A stretch of 64,000 nt of DNA from JASJBU01 sp963797085. Lineage in GTDB: Bacteria; Pseudomonadota; Gammaproteobacteria; Chromatiales; Chromatiaceae. A program made the translations under genes and the position numbers. Of this stretch, positions 10,401 through 19,961 are shown piece by piece. The first letter of the stretch is position 1. Each line of letters opens with the position of its first letter. The DNA lies in contig CAWCOA010000004.1 of assembly GCA_963797085.1 (NCBI GenBank), positions 310,001 through 374,000 on the forward strand, written 5' to 3'. A model generated the notes under the pieces. It was not told where the DNA came from and did no database searches. It saw only the letters and a list, made by a program, of their open reading frames with translations.

Positions 10401-12990
10401 TACGCCGCCGCTCGGCATACTCCCCCCATTCTCCCAGTAATGGTTGTAAATTGGAGAATTTAATCTGGTTACTCACTGCATGGCTCAGTACCTGCTTACG
10501 TGCAGTACGCCAGCCTCCTTTGAACCAACGGAAAGCACCACCGGCATCAAGAGTATCCATTAATCGCTGGATCTCATTTTCACCGGGTAAGCCGTCAAGC
10601 TGAAATACACCTTCCAGGTCAGCATGCAAAGGCTGTAAATGTTCAAGCTCCTGTCGCAAATTGGGTAATAACTCATCCAACTCTTCATTATCGAACAGTA
10701 CATCCCGATGCTTCCAATGGGCGGGACTCAGGCTGGATATCAATTGAATGACAGTCTTGAATTCAGAAAGCCCCGCTTCGCTAATGGCTAAATACTTGGC
10801 AGCACTACCCCCTAGGGCATCTAAAATTCCATTCAGTGGCTCGTCCAATTCGCTAAGCAGATCCTGGATTGCTGTCAGACAATTGATTGCCTCCGCCAGA
10901 GCGCCTAGCTCCACCGTATTGCCGACAAGCTGTTTCAGTTGTTCACTACCTGTTAGTAGCTCGTCGACGATGGATAGATCCTGCAACACCTCCGGTCCGA
11001 TTTTCTTGGCCAGTGATGCATACAGCGCCTGAATTTCCACAAACAGCTTGCGATAGCGTTGTGTCTTTACCAGTACACCACCCCGTAAAACGGGGAGACG
11101 ATCCAACAGTTCATTGCCGTTAAGGGCTGGTAGGCGTTCCAGATCAGTCAACAGTTTCGAGATTCCACCCAGGGTCTCGTCAAGTTCATTGAGATCACAA
11201 CCGAGCTCCTTGGCGACCTCAGCTCGTTCCTCCACCACATGATTGAGCGAGTCCTGCCACTCTTTTAACGCCACCTTGACGTTATCCAAATCAAATATTT
11301 GCAAATCAGCATTGCGTACACCGTACCAGGGGTGTTCCTGCAATGCGGCATCATCGTTAAGCTGATTGGTTACGCCCTGATAGACCTTTCGATAGGCCTC
11401 GACTTGATCCTCATTACGGCGCTGGGTAGCTGCATCATAGTTGTCGCCGTCATATCCCTCAGGGTGGAGCCTGTCGGGATTAATTCCCATTTCATTGCGA
11501 TAGCGGGTCGCTGCCATGAAGATCTGATGCAACGACTTTCCCGTGTTCTTCCAGGGACGATTGATCCGTTCGGCGTGGTCCTTCAGAGTCTCCTTGAGTT
11601 CCTCATAGCGCGCGATATCGACTTCGATATCCTTTGGTCTTCGATAATGCCCATGTTTTTTGAGGCGCTCATCCACCTCATCCAGCACCTTGCGTTTCTG
11701 GGATTTATGGCTATGAAGCTCCAGGCAGAATTCACCCAGTCCCACTCTATCCAATCTGCTGCTCACCACCTCCAAAGCAGCCAGCTTTTCGGCAACAAAG
11801 AGCACACGCTTGCCCTGCGCCATGGCGGCTGCGATCAGATTGGTGATGGTTTGGGATTTGCCTGTGCCTGGAGGACCCTCGATTACCAGGTCTTTACCAT
11901 TCACCGCATCGATCAGGGCGCTGTGTTGTGAGCTGTCGGCATCATCGATCAGCGGGTATTTGGCGTGAACGTCATCCATCTCATCGATGAGATACTCCTC
12001 ACCAAAGCCCAAATCGCCATCTGACGCCACATCGGGCTCTTGGTCCTCGTCGTAACCGGCCAGAAAGCGCGTTACCACTGGGTGGTTAGTGATGTTCGCA
12101 TCCTTCGGCCAGCTTGAAGGATCGAGATCGAGATACATCAACAATTTGCTGAAGTTGAGCAGCGCCATTGTGATATACCGGCGCACCTGCCAACGCGGCT
12201 GGTTCTCCCCGATCAGCGCCTTCACCTCATTGAGATAGTCTTCTGGCACAGTGCTCTCATCCAGGTCCGGCAGGGCCATGGCGAAGTCGGCGCGGAGTTT
12301 CTCCCTGAGCGAGAGATTGGGGATGATGTCTTCGCCGGAGTAAGTCAGGGTGTATTCGTAGGTCTTGGTTTGGCGATTTAAACGGCCTTTGTGCAGACGC
12401 ACCGGGACCAGAAACAGTGGCGCGATACGCGCATTCTCATTGTTACTGTCGAACCATTCCAGAAAGCCGAAGGCAAGATAGAGAATGTTGGCGCCCATCT
12501 CCTGTATTGCCGACTCCGCGGTTTGAAACAGGTTCTTTAGGCGGGCCTCCATCTCATAAGGGTAGAGGAGTGTCTGGATAGACGCATCGGCATGTTTGTC
12601 ATGCAGTTCATCTACGTCCGGTTCCGGTACATTGTAGGCAGTTGACAGCCCCAAATGCTTCGCCCACTCTTCAGCAGTGGGATCCTTGAGTAGCCGTACC
12701 TCCTGCTGGGTCACTTCATCTATTTCGAGATAACCCACTGCGATCAGTTCATCTCGGGTCGGTTCGGGTATCGGCAGGAAACGCATCTCTTTTTCGGCGA
12801 GCAATGTTTCCACCAGCTGATCAGGCAGCTCATCGATGATTCGCAGGCTGCCGCGCTTGGTGTGACGGAAATTGATCAGACGATTACGCGCCGTCAGATC
12901 CAATAGCCGCATACGCAGGTTTTCCAGCGCCTTGAGTGCGGGGGACTGATCCGTGGTTTCCTGGTCTATTGTGTTGGGTTCTGCTTCCAT
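7498..12990 (-). CDS. 1830-residue DUF4011 / SF1 helicase / restriction-endonuclease-like protein, Hhe-type defence candidate
   Basis: Intact giant protein. The N-terminal DUF4011 domain (residues 15-330) begins LRMRLLDLTARNRLINF. The helicase core is split: Walker A EGPPGTGKSQT (about residue 372), a long helical insertion (about 450-1250), then Walker B VMDEASQIKP (about 1313), VVGDPKQLPPT and the motif V/VI segment ENVQGDERDVIF. A C-terminal Vsr/MTES_1575-like endonuclease domain (about 1605-1700) contains GIECDGATYHSAKSARDRDR and GWRIQRIWSTDWF. An acidic tail follows. The same order (DUF4011, helicase, Vsr-like nuclease) describes the Hhe defence gene reported by Gao and colleagues; assignment is from memory and not tested. 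It sits between a collapsed restriction locus and helicase genes, as expected of a defence island. AGGA lies upstream of the ATG. Confidence 0.82.
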   Translation of the reverse strand: MEAEPNTIDQETTDQSPALKALENLRMRLLDLTARNRLINFRHTKRGSLRIIDELPDQLVETLLAEKEMRFLPIPEPTRDELIAVGYLEIDEVTQQEVRLLKDPTAEEWAKHLGLSTAYNVPEPDVDELHDKHADASIQTLLYPYEMEARLKNLFQTAESAIQEMGANILYLAFGFLEWFDSNNENARIAPLFLVPVRLHKGRLNRQTKTYEYTLTYSGEDIIPNLSLREKLRADFAMALPDLDESTVPEDYLNEVKALIGENQPRWQVRRYITMALLNFSKLLMYLDLDPSSWPKDANITNHPVVTRFLAGYDEDQEPDVASDGDLGFGEEYLIDEMDDVHAKYPLIDDADSSQHSALIDAVNGKDLVIEGPPGTGKSQTITNLIAAAMAQGKRVLFVAEKLAALEVVSSRLDRVGLGEFCLELHSHKSQKRKVLDEVDERLKKHGHYRRPKDIEVDIARYEELKETLKDHAERINRPWKNTGKSLHQIFMAATRYRNEMGINPDRLHPEGYDGDNYDAATQRRNEDQVEAYRKVYQGVTNQLNDDAALQEHPWYGVRNADLQIFDLDNVKVALKEWQDSLNHVVEERAEVAKELGCDLNELDETLGGISKLLTDLERLPALNGNELLDRLPVLRGGVLVKTQRYRKLFVEIQALYASLAKKIGPEVLQDLSIVDELLTGSEQLKQLVGNTVELGALAEAINCLTAIQDLLSELDEPLNGILDALGGSAAKYLAISEAGLSEFKTVIQLISSLSPAHWKHRDVLFDNEELDELLPNLRQELEHLQPLHADLEGVFQLDGLPGENEIQRLMDTLDAGGAFRWFKGGWRTARKQVLSHAVSNQIKFSNLQPLLGEWGEYAERRRIFQENKGYREALGDNLQGLDTDMAALEALRGWYRQVRQEYGIGFGQKVFLGDAILDFPAGVARAVRSLSERGVQQQLTDLEDDLESLKAVFSPVADLQDSSTLLVGENGVIPGLLASLDDALSSCGPLVSDNELSMAELADRIEQLDSLRHAVVKWKKADFDRKLFQGRIGLEVGLNTDNAAGLSVLSNTLDAATCLEHEISDQTVLRHIYEQPTVETFNALSVLSSRLHTAVDSQSASFDGFKQLVALDSSAWMNQSGDHIDKLIARNQLAYDNGTTLQNWLDYVRVRDQLESMGLDRLANCVEQGHIDIEQVEIAFQAGIFDVLSREILRTDPVLGRFSGHTQEAIQDKFKEYDNRLKRLQCEQIAWQIDRNNQIPTGNLGARVSERTERVLLEHECSKKKRHIPIRQLLHRAGSALVALKPCFMMGPMSVAKYLAPGQVDFDLVVMDEASQIKPQDALGSVARGAQLVVVGDPKQLPPTSFFDRVVDDDEDDPTAIEESESILDATLPMFPARRLRWHYRSQHESLIAFSNHSFYEGDLVLFPSPHKKTDNFGVQYSRVSRGCFVNRRNMEEAKIISEAVREHFRHRPDESLGVVAMSAEQRLQIEHAIETLAKDDAVFQECLDKDSLRQEPIFIKNLENVQGDERDVIFISMTYGPQEPGGKVYQRFGPINSDVGWRRLNVLFTRSKKRMHIFSSMGTDDIVIGSGSKRGVKALRDFLGYCETGILHKTARETGKEPDSDFEIAVMAALRNEGFECVPQVGVAGFFIDVAVVDPGNSGRYLMGIECDGATYHSAKSARDRDRLRQTILERLGWRIQRIWSTDWFKNPHAELQPIIRELNALKTERVETYQAEEESEVDEIKEIIEDIEEQEAVTEHYISDEVGLREKLIEFDEEIIRKAQPDTPDNQRLLRPAILEAILEYMPTSRSEFLEYIPNYLRQSTSANEGQYLDQIFEMINASLENP

Positions 12991-13010
12991 GGCTTAGATC
13001 CTATCTGCAG

Positions 13011-13206
13011 CTAGGCCGCTGCAATCTGTTGTACTATTGCTTCAGCGTAGCGGGTAGCTGTATCCGATTTGGCTTTGATATGCGCCTCAACCTGATCGCA
13101 GAGGACCATCAGTTCATCAACCTTGACAACAATGCGATGTTGTTCAGCGAGTGGAGGAATTGGAATTGGTACTCCCTCCCATTTTGACCTGTTTATTTGC
13201 TTCTGT
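13011..13206 (-). pseudogene. hsdS: hsdS 3' remnant, type I restriction specificity subunit C-terminus
   Basis: About 65 residues of the C-terminal end of a type I restriction-modification specificity subunit, ending at a TAG at 13011-13013. The diagnostic text is NRSKWEGVPIPIPPLAEQHR followed by VDELMVLCDQVEAHI. No start and no target-recognition domains are present; an in-frame stop lies just upstream near 13210. It lies between the hsdM fragment and the DUF4011 gene, so a deletion removed the centre of the locus. Confidence 0.85.
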
Positions 13207-13272
13207 TAGTACTGCTTTCCAGTTCACGACATTCCATTTAATGTGGTATTCATTACTTCACTTACTAAATGC

Positions 13273-13818
13273 TTAACTATAGGTGTATTCGTAGTTCCTG
13301 CCATAGATGTCGGCCTCGATTAGGTTGGAGAGGCGGTCGTCATCCAGGTCACGCTGGCCGTGGGTGGTGGCGTTGAAGTCGATGCGGTCGATGATGCCCT
13401 GCAGGAGCGGGTTTTCCTTGGCGATGGCCCGCATGTGGGTGGTGACGCCCTCGCCGATCTTGTCCGCGAGCTTGCGGATGACGGACCAGACAGGCTGTTC
13501 GGGATCGTCCGGCACCAGCGGCAGGTAGAAGCGCACCAGCTTGTGGTCTGCCTTCGCGAGTTGGAAGGCCTTCTTGCGCGAACCGACTTCCCTGGCAATG
13601 CGGTTCAGCTCGTCGTCGTAGACATCACACAGTCGCTTGGTGAAGATCAGCGGCAGGATGAAGTCTTTGTATTTGGGTGCATCCTTGGCCCCACGGATGG
13701 AACAGGCCGCATCCCAGATCCAGGATTCGAGGGATTTGTCCTGCTCTTTGTTATTGGCGACGGATTGCCTTGGTGCTTTTTTCTTTAAAACCGATTTCTT
13801 TCTGGCTTTTGTTGCCAT
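13273..13818 (-). pseudogene. hsdM: hsdM 5' remnant, type I DNA methyltransferase N-terminus
   Basis: The first about 180 residues of a type I methyltransferase subunit, with the HsdM N-terminal helical domain (SLESWIWDAACSIRGA, FILPLIFTKRLCDVYDDE, then IGRNYEY-like text at the end). The normal protein continues for several hundred residues with the methyltransferase motifs DPPY and related sequence; here it ends at a stop directly after the N-terminal domain. The hsdS remnant begins 67 bases downstream, so one deletion probably joined mid-hsdM to late hsdS. The basic Lys/Arg-rich leader (ARKKSVLKKKAP) precedes the domain. No hsdR is visible. Confidence 0.85.
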
Positions 13819-14002
13819 CCCTTTCCCTTAATTTTGCAGCTTTATCTATGATGCTTGTTACAAACAAGCAAGGTGGACTGGTTCATCTTCAATCTGATAC
13901 GGACTTCAGCCTTTAGCAGTAATTCGCGTCATTGTTATTCATTTACTACTCCAGCTTCACTCGTTTAACTTCTTCCTGATCCAGGCTGGTTTTCTCCGGC
14001 AA

Positions 14003-14255
14003 TCAAGAAGTATAAACCAGTGCGACCTGACCTTTAACGCGGTAGTAAACAGCAAAGGGAAATCGCTTTGACTAAAAATAGGCGGTGGTATTTTCCGAAA
14101 TGGATAGGGTGGATGCCAGCGTTGATGATCAGGGAATCTATGTCGGAATAAAGGCTATCCAGGAAATAGACGCCAATGCCTTCCGCCTGTTTCTCATAGA
14201 AGCGATAGCCCTCAATAAGATCCTGGCTGGCGGATGCCAGTATTCTGACCTTCAT
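14003..14255 (-). CDS. ParE/RelE-superfamily toxin; one frameshift
   Basis: Small toxin of a type II toxin-antitoxin pair, about 84 residues. It begins MKVRILASASQDLIEGYRFY; its ATG overlaps the antitoxin stop codon (TGATG). The frame shifts near 14072-14078 in an A run: after GKYHRLFLVK the other frame gives RFPFAVYYRVKGQVALVY, the typical ParE ending, to a TGA at 14003-14005. Without that correction the reading ends differently, so the toxin may be inactive or the base call wrong. Family identity comes from the C-terminal FPFAVYY pattern and from the paired antitoxin. Confidence 0.75.
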
Positions 14256-14470
14256 CAAAGTTGTTTTTTGATGTTCTGCTTGGCTTTTTCCCAATCAATA
14301 AATTCATCATCAGCGCCTTTTAGCGCAGATTCCCTCTCAGCCAATACTTCGCCATGCCAGGCTGGAGATGCCAGACTATCGGCACGGTCACATAGATCAT
14401 CCCAAATAGATTCCATGGCCTGAAGCTTTTCCTCAACGGACATTTTTTCGAGCGGCAAACTGATCGACAT
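14255..14470 (-). CDS. Antitoxin of addiction-module (PF09720) family
   Basis: A 71-residue protein with the typical start MSISLPLEKMSVEEKLQAME and the conserved segment SIWDDLC, followed by SPAWHGEVLAERE. This is the putative addiction-module component family, which neutralises ParE/RelE-like toxins. It precedes the toxin and overlaps it by one base, so the two are translationally coupled. An autoregulatory operator upstream is expected for such pairs, but I cannot identify one with confidence. Confidence 0.85.
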   Translation of the reverse strand: MSISLPLEKMSVEEKLQAMESIWDDLCDRADSLASPAWHGEVLAERESALKGADDEFIDWEKAKQNIKKQL

Positions 14471-14748
14471 AATACCTCCAACACTTTTCTCAGGTTACGC
14501 AACCTGACCTTTGTATTCTAGAGTATTATCAATCATTTGATGAATCTCAGCTCAAGTGACCAGAAAAATATCCTGAATCCAGCATATCCCATTGAATTCG
14601 TTAGTTTTATAATGATGAAGTTAGTGTAAGTACAATATTGAGATGAAGCGTTTTTTCATGCGACTTGCTGATATCTCACTTACAGAAACTCGGATCATGC
14701 GGGAGTTTTACTGGAATGGTGTAACCTCTGGTGATAATTGATAGCGCC

Positions 14749-15351
14749 ATGGCAAAGCAGATTATGTCGCGACGCAATGACCACAGCCATGAAGAGATCC
14801 GGGAGATGGCCTTGGCGGTCGCCGAAAAGATCGTCTCGGAGCAAGGGTATACAGGCCTCAGCGCCCGCAAGGTAGCGAGCGCCATCGGCTATACCGTCGG
14901 CACGCTCTACCTGGTGTTCGACAACCTCGACGATCTGATCCTGCAGGTCAATGGTCGCACACTGGACCGCCTGCAGGCCCAGATGGTGAAGGAGCAACTT
15001 CAATATCAGGATGCCAGGGAGCGCCTGCTGCAACTGGGCCATACCTACATCCGCTTTGCCGATGAAGACCCACATCGTTGGGAGATGATCTTCGAGCACC
15101 GTTTCCCGAAGGCCGAAGGTCAGGAGAAGGTGGCGCGGATGTTCGCACTGGTGGAAACAGGGCTCGAACCCCTTGCCAAACACCACTCACCCCAGGAGAT
15201 CGCTCAGGCAGCCCGCGCTTTATGGGGAGGAGTGCATGGCATCTGCATTTTGGCAATCAACCACAAACTGGATGTGGTGGGTGTGGATTCCGTGCAAGGA
15301 CTGACTCAATCCCTGATGGACAACTATCTCAGAGGTTTCACCTGTCAATGA
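14749..15351 (+). CDS. TetR/AcrR-family transcriptional regulator
   Basis: A 200-residue regulator. The N-terminal helix-turn-helix (about residues 15-60) includes ARKVASAIGYTVGTLYLVF, and a TetR_C_33 (WHG)-like ligand domain ends with ALWGGVHGICIL. An upstream in-frame GTG at 14731 would add six residues; I prefer ATG 14749 because the family alignment begins after it. It lies about 150 bases upstream of, and collinear with, the transporter-acyltransferase fusion, so it may regulate that gene in response to a lipid-like ligand; that link is inference from proximity. Confidence 0.85.
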   Translation: MAKQIMSRRNDHSHEEIREMALAVAEKIVSEQGYTGLSARKVASAIGYTVGTLYLVFDNLDDLILQVNGRTLDRLQAQMVKEQLQYQDARERLLQLGHTYIRFADEDPHRWEMIFEHRFPKAEGQEKVARMFALVETGLEPLAKHHSPQEIAQAARALWGGVHGICILAINHKLDVVGVDSVQGLTQSLMDNYLRGFTCQ

Positions 15352-15502
15352 ATGGCTTCCAGGGAGATTTCAGATATTCGCTGAGACGCCGACAATAGGG
15401 TCGGCCAATCAGGGAACAGAAAGAGACCGCGCATGGAACGAACCATAACCACGGGTGTTGATTCTCAACCCCGTAAAACATCAATCAGATAGGGCACACG
15501 CC

Positions 15503-18500
15503 ATGGACAAGCTTTTCAAACTCACTGGATTCATCCCTTTTGTACTGATCATCTTTCTCAATGCCTTTGTGGATCTGGGACACAAGATCCTGATCCAGAA
15601 TACGGTATTCAAGATCTATGACGGTCAGACCCAAATCATCCTCACGGCCATCGTCAACAGCCTGATCCTGCTGCCCTATCTGCTGTTGTTCACCCCGGCG
15701 GGTTTCATCTCCGACCGCTACCGCAAACCCCGGGTGATGCAGATCAGTGCCGCGGTCGCTGTAGGCCTGACCCTGTTGATCACGCTTTCTTACTATATGG
15801 GCTGGTTCCAGTTCGCCTTTGGTCTGACCTTTCTGTTGGCGGTGCAGAGCGCCTTCTACTCGCCGGCCAAGTACGGCTATATCAAGGAACTGGCGGGCAA
15901 GGAGCAGTTAGCCACTGCCAACGGCATCGTGCAGGCGGTGACCATCGTTGCCATCCTTGCCGGGATCTTTGTCTTTTCAATGTTCTTCGAGCGGGGACTG
16001 GCCGGAGTGGCCTACTCCAATGAAGCAGAGATACTGCAGGCGATCGCCCCCACCGGTTGGCTGTTGGTGGCCTTTGCCTCGGTAGAGTGGTTCTTGACCC
16101 TGCGCCTGCCTAAGCCTCGAAAAGCCGAGGTGGATCTGCGCTTCGACTGGCGTGACTACCGCACTGGACGTTATCTACGCGGCAATCTCGGTAAGGTTTT
16201 CAACAACCGCACCATCTGGCTCTCCATCGTCGGTCTCTCGGTGTTCTGGGGTATCTCCCAGGTGGTACTCGCCGCCTTTCCCGCCTTTGCCAAGGAGACC
16301 TTGGCAGAAACCAACACGGTGGTCATCCAGGGCATGATGGCCTGCTCCGGCATCGGCATCATCATCGGCTCGCTGATCGCGGGCAAGGCCTCCAGACACC
16401 ATATCGAGACCGGTCTGGTGCCCCTGGGTGCACTGGGAATAGTGATCGCGATCTTTTTCATTCCCCAGCTGAACTCCACGTCCCTGCTGGCCCTCGACTT
16501 TCTGCTGCTGGGTACTGCCGGTGGCTTGTTCATCGTCCCCCTGAATGCGTTGATCCAGTTCCATGCCAAAGACCAGGAACTGGGCACGGTGCTGGCGGGC
16601 AACAACTGGGTGCAGAACCTGGTGATGCTGAGTTTCCTGGGGCTGACCGTGCTGTTTGCCGTTCAGGGTCTGGACAGTGTCAGCCTGTTTCATCTGTTGA
16701 CCTTCACCGCCCTGGCCGGTGCCATCTATACCGTCTACCAGCTGCCCCAGTCCCTGGTGCGTTATGTGATCGCCCGGCTGTTTGCCAGCACCCACCGCAT
16801 CCAGGTGATGGGTTTCGATAATCTGCCTGCAGAGGGTGGCGTACTGTGTTGGGTAACCACATCAGCTGGCTCGACTGGGCCATGGTGCAGATCGCCTGTC
16901 CGCGACCGGTGCGCTTCGTGATGTACCGGGGCATCTATCAACGCTGGTACCTGAAAGGGTTCCTGGATCTGTTCGGGGTGATCCCGATTGCCGGCGGTCA
17001 AAGTCGAGAGGCCCTGGAAAGGATCAACGAACTGTTGAAGGACGGTGAGGTGGTCTGTCTGTTTCCGGAGGGTTCCATCAGCCGCAATGGCCAGTTGGGT
17101 GAATTCAAGAAGGGTTATGAGAAGACCGTCGAGGGGGTGGACGGGGTGATCCTGCCCTTCTATCTGCGCGGTCTGTGGGGCAGCCGTTTCTCCCGCTCCA
17201 GCGAGAAACTGCAGGAGAGCCGCAACAACGGGGTACGGGGTGATGTGATCGTCGCCTTCGGCAAGCCCCTACCCATGGACACGCCGGCCCATGAACTGAA
17301 ACGGCATGTGTTCGATCTCTCCATCGAGACCTGGGAGCAGCATACCCAGACCCTGGATCCCATCCCTCTGGCCTGGTTGCGTACCGCCAAGCGACGGGGC
17401 AGTGAACTCTGTCTGGCGGATGCGAAGGGAGAGACCGCCCTCTCCGGCTACAAGACCATGACGGCAGTGATCGCCTTTTCCCGGCTGATCGCCAAGCGTT
17501 CGCCGGAACAGAACATCGGTCTGCTGCTGCCGACCAGCAGTGCGGGCCTGATCACCAATATGGCGGCCCTGTTACAGGGCAGGACCCTGGTCAATCTGAA
17601 CTACACCGCCAGTCTGGCGGCCTTCCAGTCCGCAGTGAAAAAGGCAGAGATCCGTACGATCTATACCTCCAGCCGCTTTATCAAGAAACTGGAACAGCGG
17701 GGGGTGGAACTGGGTGAATTGCTGAATTCTGTGGAAGTGATCTATCTGGAAGAACTCAAAGACGAAATCAGCACCTTCAGCAAACTGGCAATTTTGATGG
17801 CATCGATAATCCTGCCGGCACGTCTGTTGTTTGCCCTGTTCGGCAAATCCGTCGATATCGAACAACCCGCGGCGATCCTCTTCTCCAGCGGCAGCGAGGG
17901 GGAACCCAAGGGCGTGGTGTTAAGCCATCGCAACATCATGGCGAATATCCGCCAGGTCTCCGATGTGCTGGATACCCGGCATGAGGATGTGGTGATGGGG
18001 ACCCTGCCCCTGTTTCATGCCTTCGGTCTCACGGTAACCGGGCTGATGCCGCTGGTCGAGGGGATGCCGGCGATCTGTCATCCCGACCCCACCGATGTGC
18101 TGAACATTGCCAAAGCCATCGCGCGATATCAGGCGACGGTGTTCTGCGGCACTTCTACCTTCCTGCGCATGTTTACCCGTAACCGCCGCATCCATCCCCT
18201 GATGCTGCAGTCCCTGCGAGTCGTAGTGGCCGGCGCCGAACGCTTGAGCCCGGAAGTCAGGGACGCCTTCAAGCTGAAGTTCAACAAGGAGATCTATGAA
18301 GGCTACGGCACCACCGAGACCACCCCGGTGGCCAGCGTCAACATACCGGACCGGATCGATCCCAGAGACTGGCAGGTGCAACTGGGCAGCAAGCCGGGCA
18401 CCGTGGGCATGCCGCTACCGGGCGGCAGTTTCCGCATCGTCGACCCTGAGACCCTGGAGACCCTGCCGGTAGGTGAGGATGGTCTGATCCTGTTCGGTGG

Positions 18501-18957
18501 CACCCAGGTGATGCTGGGCTATCTCAAAGATCCCGAAAAGACTGCAGAGGTCATCGTCGAACTGGAAGGGAAACGCTGGTACAAGACCGGAGACAAGGGC
18601 CATGTGGATGAGGACGGCTTTCTCACCATCGTCGATCGATATTCACGCTTCGCCAAGATCGGTGGCGAAATGATCAGCCTCGGGGCCATCGAGGGAGCGA
18701 TAGGTAAACTGCTGCCGGAGGATACAGAGATCCTCACCACCGCCCTGCCGGATGGCAAAAAGGGCGAAAAGGTAGTGCTCTTATTTGCCGGGGGCATCGA
18801 ACAGGATCAACTCAAGGAGCTGATCAATCAGTCGGGGCTGAATCCCTTGATGAGGCCGTCGGAGCTGATCCCGGTCGAGGCGATCCCAAAACTGGGTAGT
18901 GGTAAGAACGATTTCAGTTTGGCAAAAAAGATAGCACTGCAGGCAGTTGAGAAATGA
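15503..18957 (+). CDS. aas: Acyl-[ACP]-phospholipid O-acyltransferase fused to lysophospholipid transporter (LplT-PlsC-Aas); one frameshift
   Basis: About 1150 residues in three parts. An N-terminal MFS transporter (about 1-410, LplT-like; LFTPAGFISDRYRK between helices) is followed by a PlsC-type acyltransferase with NHISWLD (the HX4D motif, about residue 450) and FPEGSISR. The C-terminal acyl-adenylate ligase has SSGSEGEPKG (about 795), YGTTETTPV and WYKTGDKGH. The protein would import lysophospholipid, activate fatty acid and re-acylate at the inner membrane. One base is missing near 16848-16852 (expected GVLLLGNH; found GVLC then a shift), which splits the reading after the transporter. 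E. coli encodes LplT and Aas separately; this single-chain form is common in other Proteobacteria. Confidence 0.88.
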
Positions 18958-19053
18958 AGGTAATTGACAGTTATTTTCTACGTGAACCCTCGCATTAATT
19001 CATCATACCGAAATTAATGGTGTTTAAGGTTACCTTTTGTACTGAAGAATATG

Positions 19054-19092
19054 TATTTTGAATCAAATCTCTATATGATTTGATTCAAAATA
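19054..19092. terminator. Perfect 16-bp inverted repeat downstream of aas
   Basis: TATTTTGAATCAAATC at 19054-19069 is exactly repeated in inverse at 19077-19092, with a 7-base loop. It lies 97 bases after the aas stop, where GC content falls sharply into the cassette-like array. It lacks a GC-rich stem and a following T run, so a factor-independent terminator is uncertain; a protein-binding palindrome or a cassette boundary element is equally possible. Confidence 0.45.
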
Positions 19093-19200
19093 CTCTAGAA
19101 AAACGACTGAATCCAGGCCCTTGAATGGCCTTTTCAGGCTCTTTGGGAATGGAAATGAATCACTTTGGGGTATTTTGCTCAACAGTCAGATTTGCTGTGT

Positions 19201-19881
19201 TTAAATTGAATTGCATAGTTCTAACAGGTTATCAAAACTTTTCATCGAGTCTGGATGCTGAGCACCACCAACCAATATACAGTCGATGCCAGCGCTCATT
19301 GCGGCACCGAGGTCTCTTCTCGGCGAATCACCGACAACAATAGCTTCTGAACTCACTATTCCGAGTTGGCTCAAGACGAGCTTATAGGGCTTTGGAGAAG
19401 GTTTAACCATGCCATGGTCGGAAGAAAACGAGGCAGCGAAAAACAGATCTGAGATACCCGCACGCTCGAACTCCATTAACCATGCTGCTTTTGGTGCCCA
19501 GATGTCTATGACGGCTGCCAACATAAAGCGTTGCTGCAATTTATAAAGCGCTGCGGCATATTCGCTCGGGATATAACCGAGTTCGTGGAAGGCGAAGGTA
19601 TCAACGATTTTATTGATTTCACTTTTGTCTAATGACTCTCCAGCGACTTCGCTTATAGCGCTTTCCAGAAAAGGAAAGCAATGGCGATAGTTTTCGTCTC
19701 GGTAGCGGGCGTCCAAGTACTCGTACGTGCCCCGCACGATTCTATTGATTTCCCCTTGTGGGAGTGACCCGCCAATTCTGAAATAGTGCACTGAGAAATC
19801 TTCGGAATCACCGAATCTGTCCTCGCCGAACATGAACGTGCTGTTCATATCAAGCAGCAATGCTTTTTTCCCTGCAAACAT
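19201..19881 (-). CDS. HAD-superfamily hydrolase
   Basis: A 226-residue haloacid dehalogenase-type hydrolase, probably a small-molecule phosphatase. Motif I is LLLDMNSTF (nucleophile Asp11; the usual second Asp is Asn). A helical cap follows (about 30-110), motif III is the lysine in MVKPSPKPYK, and motif IV is VVGDSPRRDLGAA. The substitution of the second acid in motif I has precedents, but it may alter or weaken phosphatase chemistry. It is the promoter-distal gene of an AT-rich array of unrelated small genes, all on this strand. Confidence 0.8.
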   Translation of the reverse strand: MFAGKKALLLDMNSTFMFGEDRFGDSEDFSVHYFRIGGSLPQGEINRIVRGTYEYLDARYRDENYRHCFPFLESAISEVAGESLDKSEINKIVDTFAFHELGYIPSEYAAALYKLQQRFMLAAVIDIWAPKAAWLMEFERAGISDLFFAASFSSDHGMVKPSPKPYKLVLSQLGIVSSEAIVVGDSPRRDLGAAMSAGIDCILVGGAQHPDSMKSFDNLLELCNSI

Positions 19882-19914
19882 GATAGGACTCCATTTTAAT
19901 AATAGCTAACAGTA

Positions 19915-19938
19915 AGATAAACGAGACCTCACATTATC
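19915..19938. repeat. Junction repeat copy A
   Basis: AGATAAACGAGACC followed by TCACATTATC, lying between the HAD and GNAT genes. It matches copies at 20421 and 20851. See the finding on cassette junctions. Confidence 0.6.
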
Positions 19939-19961
19939 AATTATTAGGCCATGATGTTACA

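Noticed and set aside
13003..13270. Plus-strand 83-codon frame at 12936-13187
   Set aside because: It lies antisense to the hsdS remnant and the DUF4011 start, with no recognisable pattern.
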